Below the pieces are notes generated by a model. It did no database searches. It was not told the DNA's origin and saw nothing but the letters and a program-made list of their open reading frames with translations. A DNA stretch of 64,000 nt from Straminergon stramineum (taxonomy: Eukaryota; Streptophyta; Bryopsida; Hypnales; Calliergonaceae). This document shows, in pieces, positions 37,301 through 50,060 of this stretch. The translations under genes and the position numbers were made by a program. Location: the NCBI GenBank assembly GCA_963920665.1, contig OY987263.1:25222547-25286546 (forward strand), in the 5' to 3' direction. The stretch's first letter is position 1, and each line of letters opens with the position of its first letter.

Positions 37301-38772
37301 CGTACCAAACTACCAACCCTGCCTGTGCATAGGCAAAGGTAGAAAAATTCAAATCCAATAGATTCCAAATCTTCCACTATGGAGGTAGTCAAAAACACGT
37401 GCTCTTGAGAATCCGCCGGCCGCTGTACACTAAAAGAATTCCTGGTTTACAATCACTAAGCTGTTTCCAACCCAGGAATTATTTAGGCAACCCTAAATAC
37501 GATTTCTAGGTACTAGATATAAGTTTGAAATGAAGTCTACAAACCCTAGAAAGACATGTAGAGATTTGTATGGGCATTCCTGCATCCTTATCATTGTAAA
37601 CGAGTGTAAACGAGTTTAAGGTCACTATGGACACTAGACTGTAGAAATCTGTATGATCGCAAGAATGAGGACATTATTACTTTATTGGGAGAAAAAATGA
37701 GGCTACAAGAGCTTTTCACCCAAAGAAGTCCTCTCGTTGTGTGCTTCGTTGACTCTGTAATATATATTCCTGAATACACTAATGACAAATCATGATTGAG
37801 ACTCTAATACTGTCACCTATCTAATTCATGTGCAACTTCTGCTGCCAATCGTAACTACCATATAGGTTAAGGAAAAGCCTCGTCAATGCAGAACTTATAC
37901 CCTAGGTATGTCAGAATGCAAGATTGGCCTTCAGCAATAGGAGTGAGAAGAAAATTCTATGTCAGGGCTTTCCAGTATTTCTGACGAGAATTTGAGGCAC
38001 AAAATTGCACAGGAACCAAAATGGAAAGACAAATAAAATTTAAACAGATGAATAATGAGACACCCCTATTGCATTCAACAAGCTCAGATGCTAGCCTCAC
38101 CAAAATGCCACCAGCTTCTGAACGCAAGCCTGTCACGAAGAACAACGTTCGAGAACGTTACGAGCTTCAGCAATGATTGGACAGGATTTCTAAAATGCGG
38201 ATCTGATAGGTTTCGTCCCAAGTACACAGCTTTTCAAAGAAGAGAGCAACCATGGAAAGTAAAACCCCAGTCCACATGTCAAGAATATGGGAAAAAACAA
38301 TCCTCCGAACAACCGCTAAATCCGCAAGCGAATCATTAGATTCCATCTTCTACAAGCTTCGTCAAGCGAATCTGTAACTCTTGCCGTACTCCCTCGGGAA
38401 TCCCAGAGCCCACAGACAGCATCCAACACAACACGGAGAGCAGGGAAACGAACCACGAAAGCAAGGGTAAGTTGCAGCAACAGTATATTTACAACATCAT
38501 CCTAACAAGTGGAACCAGGCACTCACTTCCACCCGATTCTCACACTTGAGCTTGAGCTCCTGCCGCTTATTCGACAACGAATTCTGGTACACCACGACGC
38601 CGACTACCACCACCATACTGGCCGCACACAGGACGCACAGTAGGCGCATCCACCAGGATCGCATGAGCGGACTGAGCACGCCGCATCCACCACGCCCCGG
38701 GAACCGCATGCGCGACGGCCGCGTGACGGGCGTGGACGTCGTTCTCTCGTCCCCCTCCCGCACGGTCTCCAT
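25388..38772 (-). CDS. CHASE-domain hybrid histidine kinase (cytokinin-receptor type)
   Basis: Coding exons (minus): 38772-38527, 36569-36021, 34467-34004, 33218-33196, 33038-32951, 32712-32472, 31490-31112, 30213-30101, 29505-29293, 29030-28945, 27960-27471, 25970-25761 and 25474-25388 (TAA). All phases join, giving about 1062 residues, normal for the family. Order: TM1 (about 40-62), extracytosolic CHASE (83-about 345; LSAP motif where many receptors have LTAP), TM2 (about 352-374), HisKA with SHEIRTPMNG (His about 417), and HATPase with N-box NLVGNAIK, G1 EDTGIGIP, and F/G2 boxes [10 protein letters not shown] and GGTGIGLSI. Then a receiver-like domain ([21 protein letters not shown]) and a C-terminal receiver ([18 protein letters not shown] with phospho-Asp about 959, AVTAD, PKPLD). 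All catalytic boxes are intact. Membrane hormone receptor starting a His-to-Asp phosphorelay by homology. The start is uncertain: the frame is open 29 codons upstream without another ATG, so an upstream exon is possible. Confidence 0.88.
31682..31750. repeat. Intronic dispersed repeat, copy 1
   Basis: Contains TAGGACTGG, then TTCAGGCTGCGCGCCCTGAA. Related copies are at 33690-33770, 36653-36832 and 36833-37009, all in introns of the kinase gene. Family unknown; it could be a SINE- or MITE-derived sequence. Confidence 0.5.
33196..33218 (-). other. 23-nt microexon of the kinase gene encoding TPMNGVI
   Basis: Between CCCGCAG and GTACGG on the minus strand lie 23 nt that supply the conserved TPMNGVIG after the phospho-accepting His (the final Gly is shared with the next exon). 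Without it the HisKA motif would be broken and the flanking exons out of phase. Confidence 0.8.
33690..33770. repeat. Intronic dispersed repeat, copy 2
   Basis: Shares CACAGAGCTCT, GGGCTGGTATAGATTT and CAGGCTGCGCACCCTGAAAA with the copy at 31682-31750. Confidence 0.5.
34905..35473. mobile_element. Stowaway-like MITE in kinase intron 2
   Basis: The left end reads CTCCCTGCATCCCAAAATGA and the right end, reverse complemented, CTCCCTTCGTCCCAAAATGA. This is the classic Stowaway (Tc1/mariner-related) terminus. TA dinucleotides flank both ends (34903-34904 and 35474-35475). The CCCAAAATGATCTTCCT unit is tandemly duplicated at the left end. No coding capacity. It lies between exons 2 and 3 of the kinase. 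Confidence 0.8.
36653..37009. repeat. 180-bp tandem duplication in kinase intron 1
   Basis: Units 36653-36832 and 36833-37009 start TAGGAACAGG and TAGGACTGG, and a third partial start follows at 37010. Shared landmarks are GTTTCAGGC, ACAAAATTTC, CTCACTCAGGATA and CAAACTG. The unit contains the dispersed repeat seen at 31682 and 33690. Confidence 0.65.
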
Positions 38773-39800
38773 CGCGCCGGCCACCGGCCGAATCTTCACT
38801 TTCCTCACCACAGGCGGCGCGGGGCCGGCGCTTCCCGCAGTACGACTAGACCATCACCTGAACCCCCTTCCAGCTCACTACTCCCCATCTAGAATCACTG
38901 AACCCAAAGAATCAGACTCTCACCAAATTAGCATACTACCCATCTAGCTGCACCCCTAGAATCCGATTCTCACGAACTTCACAACTTCAACACACCTCTA
39001 TCATCCCACTTCCTTTTCCCAACTAGCTTGCCGTAGGAAGACCTGCCTCCCATTCCATCAGATTCACAAAGCCTCCAGAGCTCGAAAAATGCTAGCGCCG
39101 CCATGACTAGGTTCGAATCGACCCTGGGATGCATGCATACTCGTCGACTGTCTCAGGGGCTGAAACTTGAAAGTACACCTCGCCAACACAGAAGTGTGTC
39201 TGGGGTCGAATACTAGTCTGGCCCTAAGGTGAGCGGTGGGCGTGCATGCATGCCGACAAAGCATTCACAAGGGCCGCACAGCGTACCATTCATCTCCACG
39301 AGCAGATGGGCTTCCAGAGAGACGCACTATTGTAATAATAACTTACTCCGTATTAATTTGTGACTGCTGTTCTGTGTCGTTTGTAAGAACTTGGAAGGGG
39401 AGTTGTCCAGATAGTGGTTTGGTTTTGATGTGGGAGGCTTGAATTCCTGGACACCAGCCAGCGCGAAAGACGCTGCGGGCTTTTGCTGGAAACCGTGCGG
39501 ACGTTGCGCAAGTTTGGCATGTACAGGTGCGGTTGCGGCGACGCTGGCAGCGGGTTTTCTGTCAAGGCGGCCAAGCCCGGCGTTTGTTGACTTGGGGCGG
39601 CCGCTTACCCGCTCCCACGTCCCGATCCGCTTCCGCCTTTCTCGCTGCTACAGTTCACGGGATTTACTCCCACCCCTGCAAGCCATATTCGGCTGCGGTT
39701 GTTGCCGCTTTCCCTTGGAATGATACTTCTTCATTTGTGTCAAGGACCAATAAAAGAAAGAAAGAAAAGGAAGTGAGGACAGACTTCTATGCGGCACTTC
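38773..39800 (-). promoter_or_regulatory. GC-rich 5' flank of the kinase gene
   Basis: Coding-like GC content near 38773-38840, then a mixed region with a GC-rich block at 39440-39700. It probably contains the promoter and 5' UTR. I see no convincing TATA box. Open frames on both strands at 39350-39810 look like by-products of GC content. Confidence 0.4.
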
Positions 39801-41489
39801 AGTTCCTGTAGAATGGGCCACACTTTGCACGAAAGACAAAAGAATTTTTTGAATTCTAAGAGCATGGCCACTTTCATACTCTAGGGGTCTGACACTTCTC
39901 AAATGTGGATGAAAGAAGTGATAAGGGTCCTCACAATATTCTCTTGACACTCAATCCTACCTTGTCAAGAAATGACCCTTGAAATCACTATTCATCCTAA
40001 GTTTAGTTGTTTTTATCTTGTATTCTATTTGATGAATGATCACTCAATAATTTATAGGTCACATTTGATGAACAAGAGTGATAGACAAGGAAAATCAGCG
40101 GCCCCTCAAAATTAGTTGGAAAATTTGAGCATGCCAAATTTGAGTAAGGGTGCCCATACTGTAAATGGAAGTGTGCAATGGTTGCAAGAGTTAAAACATA
40201 ATTGTTGGGCATCCCAATTTGGAAGGTGGTAAGTTTTCGACTTCTATCAAACTATTTTGAGCATTGGACTTCAATTTGGGGGGTTGCAATTAGTTTGACA
40301 ATTGAAGGCAAAGCTACTCCTAAAATGGATCAAGTTTCTCCCTACTCACATAGAAGTGAAAGTACCATGAAAATTGGCAAAGGCTATTCCAACTCTCAAA
40401 AACTCGAAATTTTTTATTTGATTCTAAAATATCATGGAAGTTAATTTGTTCTTTACCCTAAAAAGACACTAAAGATCAAAGTGATCACATGGATGACAAA
40501 GAATCCTTCTATATAAGACAAAAGTGATAATATATTCATTCTTGGAATTTTATACACAAAAGGAGGTCTTGCACAATAGTTTGACCTCCAATATTTGAGT
40601 GTGGTTTTTTTCTTTAAGTAAATGATTCGTGAGCATTGTACCCAAAAGGATGATTTTCATAATGACCACCCGGTCTTTATTAGGTTAATGGAAGATCCTT
40701 AATCCAATTAGCATACCAAGGACTAAAATGGCTTTCAAGAAAATTATAGAAACAAATAATGCACCTATCTAGCATCTAGTCATTTGGATAATCATTATTA
40801 TTTTGGTGACACTAATACTAGCTACTTATGTGCTAAAACAACCATTTCAAAACATCATTTTGTATAAAATCTAACTACCATGGGCCCATGGCAATAGGCT
40901 TTGTCCTTACTAGGCTAGTGACTTTAAGCCCAGATGAAGAGGTTTTGCATTGACAAAGCTAATTGTAAGGAAGTTTGAATACAACCATACTCTGAAAGTG
41001 AGCCCCAATAGAGTTTCTCGTAGTGAGGCTAATTGTTGTATGAAATAATTACTGTAATTGTTATTAACCTTCAAAAAACGAAGTCTTTGTTGATAGGGGC
41101 AGCTTGGCACTAACAAATCTTCGTAACAAAGAGTATACAATTTTTTCATTATTTTGTTTCAAAATAGCCTTGTTCATTATTTTCAATCAAACTTTCTATT
41201 CTACTTCAAAATGACAATTCTTATATTCTTCAAAACCACTTTTTGAAATTGTGATTTTGAATGGTGGAATAATTATATTTAATTGAACACCATTTTGGTT
41301 GAATACAATTTCTTGTTAAAGCATTCGACAAAATTTTATTTTTCTTCATTTGCTCCTAGAATAGATGCCTTGGCACATGTGACCTCGTACTCAAACTTTC
41401 AACCCTGAAGTCCCAATATCATTTTTCTATCAAAAAACACTCAAAAAAACTACTTCTGTTGTGTTCACTGAAGAAAAAAATTGAAACTA
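39801..41489. other. AT-rich intergenic sequence
   Basis: No gene or terminus recognised. Confidence 0.4.
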
Positions 41490-42300
41490 ATTGTAGGATC
41501 TTATACTTCACTAGACACTAGTCTCAGATCATATGGTTAAAATTTCATGAAGTTTGACCACACAAATTGAAAGATATTAGCATTCAAAGTTGGATAAAAA
41601 AGGTTTTTTCAACACTAGCTTGCATTTTCAAATGACTTTAACTACCATTTTTGGATTTTTTTTGTACTACAAACAATTTAATATCTTTGCATTTAAAAAT
41701 TTAGTTGAAAGTCTAGGAAAAAAATTTCAAAAACACACATACTTGATTTTCATTCTTTAAATTTCTTTTAAGTAGAAGTAGGTTCAAGATTGAAAGAAAA
41801 ACAAAATTGTTCATAAGTCTAAGATGGGCTTGGAAGACTATAATTCCAATGCTAAGATGTTTTTAGCAAGAAAACTTAACCTCTTCGAACAATTCTTTTG
41901 AAAAATTGTGAAAATTGCATTTAGAAATGAATAGTATAAGTTATTTTTTCAAGAAGATGATTTGATTGCCAAAAAAATAAGATTTTCCATAATTTTCATG
42001 TAACAAATCCAAATGGAATGAATCAAATCTTCTCATGGAGATAAAATAATAATTTATGAGAAAAAAAAATTAATTTTAAATTTTTTGTTTGTTTAAAGGA
42101 GGTTCTATCCATCTCACCTAAAGAATTTTTGTGTCATAATTTTTGTTCCTGAGCAACGATTGAAATAAAAATTATATTTCTAGAAAGATAATGTGTTTTT
42201 CTATCTTCCAAAATAGTTTCAAAAAATTACAATGAATATTCAGACTGTAAAAACTTGTCCAAAATCTGTTTTGTTCCTTGATGGACAATGGGACTTCAGG
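41490..42300 (+). repeat. AT-rich dispersed repeat, copy 1
   Basis: Shares an ordered series of landmarks with 44560-45370: TTGTAGGATCTT, GTCTAGGAAAAAA, GAAGTAGGTTCAAGAT, AAGTTATTTTTTCAAGAAGA, ACAAATCCAAATGGAAT, CTTCTCATG. Noncoding; transposon type unknown. Confidence 0.6.
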
Positions 42301-43329
42301 GGTTAATAGTTTCCACCACATGTGATGTTTTCATTAATTTTCTTATGCCTATCCAATCACACACATTCCATAAGCCTATTGACAAGTCTTTAAATTTCTA
42401 TAATTATTTTGGTAAAAATTTGAAATTGAATTGAATCTATATTGGAATTGTAAAGAAAAATTATAATTACAGTGTGAACAAGAAAAATTTGGAAACTTCT
42501 CTATAATTTGGTACTAATTGTAGTATAGAACATTATTGTAAAAACAAAATTTTTATATTTTTGTATTTTTTCAGTGATAGAAAGGTGGATTATACTTCCC
42601 AAATTTGTTGATGATGGTGAGACCAGTTGTAGGCAAGCCATGCCTAGATCATGTATGCCCATGTGCCGTCAACAAATTCCCCCAACAAACTCTTTATTTA
42701 CAATCATAATCTTTGAGCAAGTGTTACAATACTTGGTTGTAATTAGAGATGCAATTTTTTGTAATTAGAAAGAAAATATGAAAATTGATCTTAATAGATT
42801 TTCATTTTTACTATGTTATATAATAATTTGAAATCAATGTTACATATTTATAGTGTTTGATAAATTATTATTAAATTATGGTCATCTACTCAATGGATTC
42901 TCCCTTTGGTATTGTTACAATTAGGAAACACAACATCAAAGGATGGTTTTCTTATAGACTTTTGGCCATAGCTCTTAGCCTCTTATTTCCTCAATAATAG
43001 CCAAAAAAATTAGCAAAATCAATGTTTAAAAACAATGAGTTTATCGAAACAAGAGGCAACTCTAGTTATTTTCATTTATAGATAATTCTAATGAATTTTT
43101 ACAATAAAAAATCTACTCCATTTTAATTTTCAAATTGACAATTCCTAATCTCTACATAATGAATTATCTAAAATTCATTCCTCAAATGGTAGAGGGTTAT
43201 GTTAGTCGAATAATATATTTAACTTTAACCTCTAAATGACCAAATGGCATTTTGGGGCAATACAACGATTCAGGGCAGCTCACTACAAATGGAATTTTAA
43301 TTTTTTTTCTTTTAAAATTTCACACAAGA

Positions 43330-44170
43330 TGTGCCCGAGGAGTTGCTTTTAAGCCCAACATTTTCATAACTTTTGAATACACAGTTAAAAAGATATTGTA
43401 TGATATGTAGTTTTCATTGCTCAGTAGGTAGCCCGGGTAGCAAAAAAAACTTCTTTAAAAATCACTTTGTTTTTAAATAAAAATTTGAAATTGGTTTCCT
43501 AGATTTATATATACATGGAAAGTTTTGAATCATTCTATTTTGATTCATGAGATGAAAGTTATGAAGAGTTTTAGTTGTGGGTAGTAATGGAATCTCCACT
43601 CTAAAACAAACTTTGAGGACCTTTATTTAACACAATTTTCAATATTTTTGGAAAAAAATAAAAAATTTAGGTGTAAATGTTTATTACAACATTACAACCA
43701 TTGGGATTGGCATCTTTCAATTCCATTAATAATTTATTAAACATTTTTGTATTTTGAATCATTCTCTACTTCTTTCTACTTACTAATTTTTTCCTATATG
43801 TTGTACAATTCCAAATGATCTAAATTTTTTCAAGAATGTAGCCAACTTGCCTTGAAGAATGAATCAAAAGAGTTACAATCATTTTGGACTTTTTTTCATA
43901 ATGATTTGGCCTTGTGAAGTGCAGCTGCCCGGATTTTTGTAGGGCCCCCAAAAGGCTTTTGTCAACTCAAATGCTAATATCTTGCAATCTGTGTGGTGGA
44001 AATTTTTGAAATTTTTTCCACATCTTCTCAACCTAGCATACTACAAGATTCTATAGTTATATGTGTCCAAAAGTGTATTTTTTCTAAAATTTGGGACTTG
44101 TACTAAAAATGACAATTTTGAAGTTTTTTTGGTTAAAACTTAGTCAAATACATTTAGGGGTTAAGCAAAA
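43330..44170 (+). repeat. Large inverted repeat, left arm
   Basis: Matches the reverse complement of about 49110-50060. Landmarks are TTGAATCATTC, TGAGATGAAAGTTATGA, GTGCAGCTGCCC, TTTTGAAATTTTTTCCACA and TAGGGGTTAAG. Diverged, with indels. Confidence 0.6.
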
Positions 44171-44559
44171 GTTTTGTTCCTCTATTCAACAATAATACAT
44201 TTAATCTCTTCAACTACTTCAAGAGTTGCTACACCTAATAGCATTGTTACAAGTGAAAATTTGGATATTGAGAATAAGAAGATGTCTCAATGCCACAATT
44301 TACCATGCCAACAAAAAAAACATGACAAAAAATGGATGAATATGTAACATAGAATCTTACATGTACAAAAATAGATGCAATTTCATCATCACTTTAGGTT
44401 TCATTCATCTTATTTTAGACTTTGGAGAAAAACATGCAACTAAATAGTTTTTGTTGATGCAACTTTTAGAATCTTAGGTGACCAAGAGCCAAAAAAACTC
44501 ATTCTATAGAAACAAACTTTTAACTAAATTTTCACTTTTTTCATATTGTTTTTTTGGCT

Positions 44560-45370
44560 ATAAACAAGTATATTGTAGGATCTTGTATTACTAGTGTAGA
44601 AATATTTGGAAGAAATTTCTTGAAATTGGACTTAGTAGTTTGTAAGATATTTGCATTTAAAGTGAAGAAAACAATTTTTTCACACCTTTGCTTGATTGAG
44701 ATTTTTTGGCTTTGAATCTTCTTAACTTCAGTTTTTTTGCTCTACTAATTTTGAATTTTGAAGAATTGAATTGATAGTCTAGGAAAAAATTCAAAAAAAT
44801 TCACTTAATATTCACTCATGAAAAAATTATTCAATAGAAGTAGGTTCAAGATAGAAGGGAAAACCAAACCGAGAATAGCGCTCAGATAGAGTTGATACAC
44901 ACTAATTTTAACAATGAGATTGTTCTAATCAGAAGTCTTAATTTTGTAAATTTTTTTTAAAATGGTAAAAATTGAGTTAAATAATGAATCCTACAAGTTA
45001 TTTTTTCAAGAAGATGCTTTGATTGCCCCTAAAACAATATTGTGTATAACTCACAATGTCTCATATAACAAATCCAAATGGAATAAATCAAAGCTTCTCA
45101 TGTACATAAAACTTCAAATCTTTGAGAATTTTTTAATTTTTTTAATTTTGGGGGGATTTTTTTTCCCGATGAACAAAAATAATTTATTGTGCCATAACAT
45201 TTGAGCCCAAGCATTGATTGAAACAAAAATTATATTCCCCTAAATTTAATGTGTTTTTTAATTTTCACAAAAAAATTCAAACAAATAGGACAAATATAGA
45301 GACTATAGGAGCTTGCTTGAAATCCATTTTGTCCCCTAAAGAGATACTACAATGGGACTTTAGGGATGAA
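44560..45370 (+). repeat. AT-rich dispersed repeat, copy 2
   Basis: Second copy of the 41490-42300 family, same orientation. Confidence 0.6.
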
Positions 45371-46100
45371 CATAAATTTTATACATTCTAACATTTTGAG
45401 GTATGAATCTTTGTAGTGAAGAATTGAGTTGAAAATGTAGGAAAAGAAAGTCAATCTACAATTTTTTTTAAATACTTAAGAAAATTATTAAGTAGAAGTA
45501 GGTACAAGATGAGTGGAAAAATTAAATTGTTAATAGTTCATAAATGGAATTGAAACATGTTGATTATGACAACAAGATTGTTGCACCAAGTAATCTACAT
45601 CCTATGAACCTTTTTTCATTTGTAAAATTGTGAAAGTTCAATTCTGAATCAAATACTATACATTGATTTTTCAAAAACATGCCTTTATTGACCTTAAAAC
45701 AAAAAAATTTGTCATTTTTATATTGCTAATCCAAATAGAATACTACTGAATGAAAGTTTTTCAATTCATAGATATAAATAAACTCAAATCTAAAGATAAT
45801 AATTAAAGAATTTTATTTCAAGTTTATATTTTTTTTATTAGTTGCCGAATCTTGAGTATTTGGTACCCGAAAGTGAAGGGCACAACTTTTAACTCCTAAT
45901 TATTGATTGAAATAATAATATTTCCATAAAGTTACTTAAAATGTTTGTTTATCATCTAGTAAGGTTTCAAAAAATCACATAAAAAATAGATGCCTAGAAA
46001 CTTCATTGGAATCATTAAATATCCATTCCATGATTTTGAACCTTTAAGGATTAAAAATGTACACACATTCATCAAAACCATACCAATGAAGATTGAAAAT
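45371..46100 (+). repeat. AT-rich dispersed repeat, copy 3
   Basis: More diverged third copy (AAGTAGAAGTAGGTACAAGA, AATCCAAATAGAATA), directly after copy 2. Confidence 0.45.
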
Positions 46101-46599
46101 TATGTTTTTTGTATTTTTTTTTCAAACTAGGTCGAATGTCATTGCATTCAATCAAAGAAATTTGTACAATTACAATACAAACCAAGGCTACACAAAAAAT
46201 AGGCCAAGGGAGAAGCAACTTGAATTCAAACAACAATTGCTAATTAATCAATGCCAAATTAGGATAATTGCAACATTTTCCATTTTTTCACACTTGAAAA
46301 GTGACCTTGAATAAATATTTCAATGACTCGAAACCATTTCAATTTTTCAAAAGCAACCAATGACAAGCAAGGAGTCTTTTGAAGCAACCAATGAAATTTT
46401 GAGACATCTTATGGTAGGTCAAGTGTTTTGTCACTTTTATGTATGGTATACAATGTTCTCATCTTATCAAATTTGTAAAATCTTACTAGAGCATCGAAAA
46501 TTTACAAAACTTCTTGGTTTGCATTTTTCTTTTGTTTGCTATTAATCTCACCAGTTTTTTTGGTCAATTATCTTTTGCTCTTTGGAGTAGTGGGATCAA

Positions 46600-47800
46600 A
46601 AAATTGTTACTTTCAGGTGCTGGCGATTTCATCCAAGATTTTCTTAATAATCTGAAGTTTTTTTGGCGAAAAACTGCACGATTCTCCCCCCCTCCGTCTC
46701 GGCTGGGGTATTGCTATATTCTTTCCTTGCAATGAAATTCTTTTCATTTGTGTCGAAAAGAACAAGAGAAAGTATACAAAAGAAGCGATCAGGAGCTCCC
46801 GTATCATTTGCACCATTTGTTTGGTCCCTGTCCACAGTCGAGTGGGTCGGAACGAAGTTAGTCAATTTGCCGAGCTAGCTGCAAGCTGCAATCCATCTGA
46901 ACTTTTGCTCGGAAAGTGCATGCACAGGACCAGGACTTTAGTCTCTAATAGTATGTTGCTGAACATAAGCACTTGTGATGGATAGCAGGACCATCTTAAC
47001 TATTATCCCTGGAATCGAATCACATGGTCGGATCTGAGATGGGCTCGAGGAAAGCTTGGTGTTGCCATCGAGATCGATCATTCCAACACAATTCACGTAA
47101 ACGGAGTGGGTTTGGTTGCCGGGGCCGGAGGAGCAATGGAGATGATGAGCATGCATAGGAGGTTAATCACATTATTGTTCGTAGAACTTACGTTGAATCT
47201 TTTCAGGTGGGTCAGGGTTGACATGCTTGCGACAATATATATGTACGTCTCATTAGTAAGGGATATAATTTATGCTACCGGACTGCTCGGAAAAGACTTC
47301 TGCAAGTACACTTTTGGAATGTGGACCATGCGTGGACATATCTGACTTTGGTAAAAGGTCTGTCGATTAGGGTTCAATAGGTTGACTTAGAAATTCCTGT
47401 CGACGGGTCGGAGTCATTCGCATGAAGCTGTCGGTGATGTAGGGTTTATTACAACGATCGATTCCTGAGTGAGTAAGTTTGAAGGAGCTTTAATTGCACA
47501 AGGGGTTTACTAATTAATGGCATGGGTAGTTCAGGTCAGGTTTCTCTCTAGTATTCGGTTAGCTTGTGAGGATGAGCAATGGGTCGGTAGATTATTTTGG
47601 TAGACAGCTGGACCCACGCGCGATTTAAGTTGGGGCTGACTGAAATTGGAGACTGAGAGATGAAGCGCATTAGCAGTGTGCGATGGATTTCGCGGAAATC
47701 AGTGATTGATTTCTCTCTTTCTGGCACGCACAAAACGTGAAGTATTTGTACGAGTAAGAGACCTTTGCGTGTGCTCTCCGTGCTCTCCGTTAGGGTGGAT
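46600..47800. other. GC-richer intergenic island
   Basis: Higher GC than its surroundings. A stretch around 46720-46770 (ATTCTTTTCATTTGTGTC) resembles 39721-39775, so at least part is a dispersed repeat. Short open frames show no domain. Confidence 0.35.
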
Positions 47801-47814
47801 ATTTCTTCTGTCCA

Positions 47815-48030
47815 CTCTAGTTCAATAGTTTTTGTACCAGCTTTGCAATGACCGCCAGAAATCTATAAACAATTTTGCAACGGTTATGTACCACATTGTG
47901 CAATGTATTTGCAACTATTTGAGATTTCAATAGTTTTTGTAATAGTTTAGGCATATATGCATTTGGTCCTTGCCCAAGACTTTTGCAACAAGTTTGCAGC
48001 ACTTTTGCAATGGTTTGCAATAGACCAACT
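47815..48030. repeat. TTTGCAA-rich repeat patch
   Basis: TTTTGCAA/TTTGCAA recurs at least six times, with AATAGTTTTTGTA twice. Probably a transposon remnant or local slippage product. Confidence 0.4.
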
Positions 48031-49109
48031 CATTGAAAGAGGAGTTTCCCATCAAGTGTGAGAAACCGCAACTTACTGCCGCATAGGCGAGTGCCAGCAG
48101 GCTTGTTAAGGATCCATGGGAACCGTTCTGAATGTTTCAGAAATCTTTTCTGGAGTCTTTCCCAGGTGAGAGACTCACATCCAGTGGTCCCAAACGTGCT
48201 TAGACTCACAGTAACTCGGTAAGTTGCTATAAACTCTGCTGATGAGGTACAAATTAAAATTGAACACTGTCTGGTAATCTCTATTTTTGGAGTTGTGAAC
48301 ACTGCTGAAAGCATTCTTTAGTCTTTGTAAGCTTGCGCCCTTGAATTTGAGAATCAAAATCACCATCGCATGCTTACGTAGTTGGACAACATCGATTGGC
48401 TCGTGCGACTTTAATATTGTAAAGCATTCTTCTGTTCCCATTCAAACTCCCATTGGTTCTTTGCCGTAGATGTTATTAGTGGCAAAACGAAGTTTAACCA
48501 ACATGTAAATTTTTTTTAAACATTTGATAGGATTAGAACTATGGTTTAGGATTCTTGGATATAAGTTATGCAGCAGTGGGTTTTCGCACACTGTCAAGTT
48601 CCGGAGTCGTCCTCATAGTAACTAATTTAAACGACAAGATTTCAAGAGATTGGCACTTTTCGAGAGGATCGTCTAGGACCTCAAATCATATACAGGAGTC
48701 GTTATTCTTAGAGCTCTGTGCACTGGAATGTCACAATTTTGGAGCTCTGAGATTCACTAATTGAGACGTCCATAGCCAGTTCTTCGGTTTCTGCCCTCTG
48801 CTGCTCATCAATTCAGGCATTAGTATTTTGTGAACGTTGACTGACAAGCGTTGGGCATCAAGCGTGACCACTGGGCAGGTTCACATATGATTTGGGACAA
48901 TCATGGACGTGGTAGCTGTGATTTCCTCCATCACCGTCTTCCTTGTGTTAAAGCTAATTAAATGCAAGCTATTGAAAAAGACTTCAGCATCGTAGAAGAG
49001 GCTCATGAGAGTTTTTCTTGAGGTAGCCAAAGTGGCTGCTGAGGCTGCCGACTCAACGCCAAATCTAACTTTTTGGCTACCGCGGACACGAACTAGGGGA
49101 TGGTGTCCA
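48031..49109. other. Intergenic sequence with possible unidentified exon remnant
   Basis: A minus-strand open stretch at 48314-48030 (SLTWERLQKRFLKHSERFPW) has protein-like composition but no family I know and no clear splice partners. A segment at 48700-48760 recurs near 51340-51390. I do not call a gene. Confidence 0.3.
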
Positions 49110-50060
49110 ATTTGATCATCTTCATACTACTTAACCCCTAAATGTTTTTGACTGTGTTTTCACCACAAACACTCCAAAACTGCCGTTTCTAGTACAAGTA
49201 CCGAATTTTAGGAGAAAAACATTTTTGGACACATGTAACCGTAGGATCTTCTAGTGCACTGATTTGAGAAGCTGTGGAAAAAATTTCAAAAATTTCCACC
49301 CTGTGGATTGTAAGATATTAGTGTATGAATTGGCAAATATCCTTTTTTTGGCCCTATGAAAACATGGGCAGCTGCACTTCACAATGCCACATTTGTATGA
49401 AAAAAATTCTCAAATGGTGGTTACTCTTTTGATTTATTCTTCAAGTCAAGTTGGCTACATTCTTGAAAAAATTCAGATCATTTGAAATTGTAAAACATAT
49501 AGGAATTAGGAAAAATTGTAAGTACAAAGAAATAGAGAATGGTTCAAAGTACCAAATTGTTGAGAATTTTACTATGAAATTGAAAATTGACAATCCCAAT
49601 TGTTGTAATGTTGTAATAAACAATATGCATCCTGATATATATGTATTTTTAAAATATTCAAAATTGAGTTGAATAAAGAATTTTAGAGTTTATTTTAGAG
49701 TAGAGAATTTGAAACTGCCCACAAACTAAAACTCCTCATAACTTTCATCTCATTAATCAAAATTGAATGATTCAAAGCTTTCGACATATATATAACTCTA
49801 GAAAACCAATTTCAAAATTTTTTTCTTAAGAAAAATATTTTCTTAAGAAATTTTTGGGTTGCCTGAAGATCAATGAAAATTACATACCATGCAATAACTT
49901 TTTAACCATACAATCAAAAGTTATGAAAATTGTTGGGCCTCTAAGCTACTCCTTGGGCACAAGTTGTGAGAAAATTTCAAAGAAAAAAAAAGAAAAACTC
50001 CATTTGTAGAAAGTTGTTCCAAATCACTATGTTGCCAAAAAATGCAGTTTGGTCCTTTAG
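49110..50060 (-). repeat. Large inverted repeat, right arm
   Basis: Reverse-complement partner of 43330-44170. The arms are about 5 kb apart. A palindromic run (TTCTTAAGAAAAATATTTTC) lies at 49822-49852. Confidence 0.6.

Noticed and set aside
39350..39810. Overlapping ORFs on both strands in a GC-rich block upstream of the kinase
   Set aside because: No domain, no splice support; composition explains the open frames.
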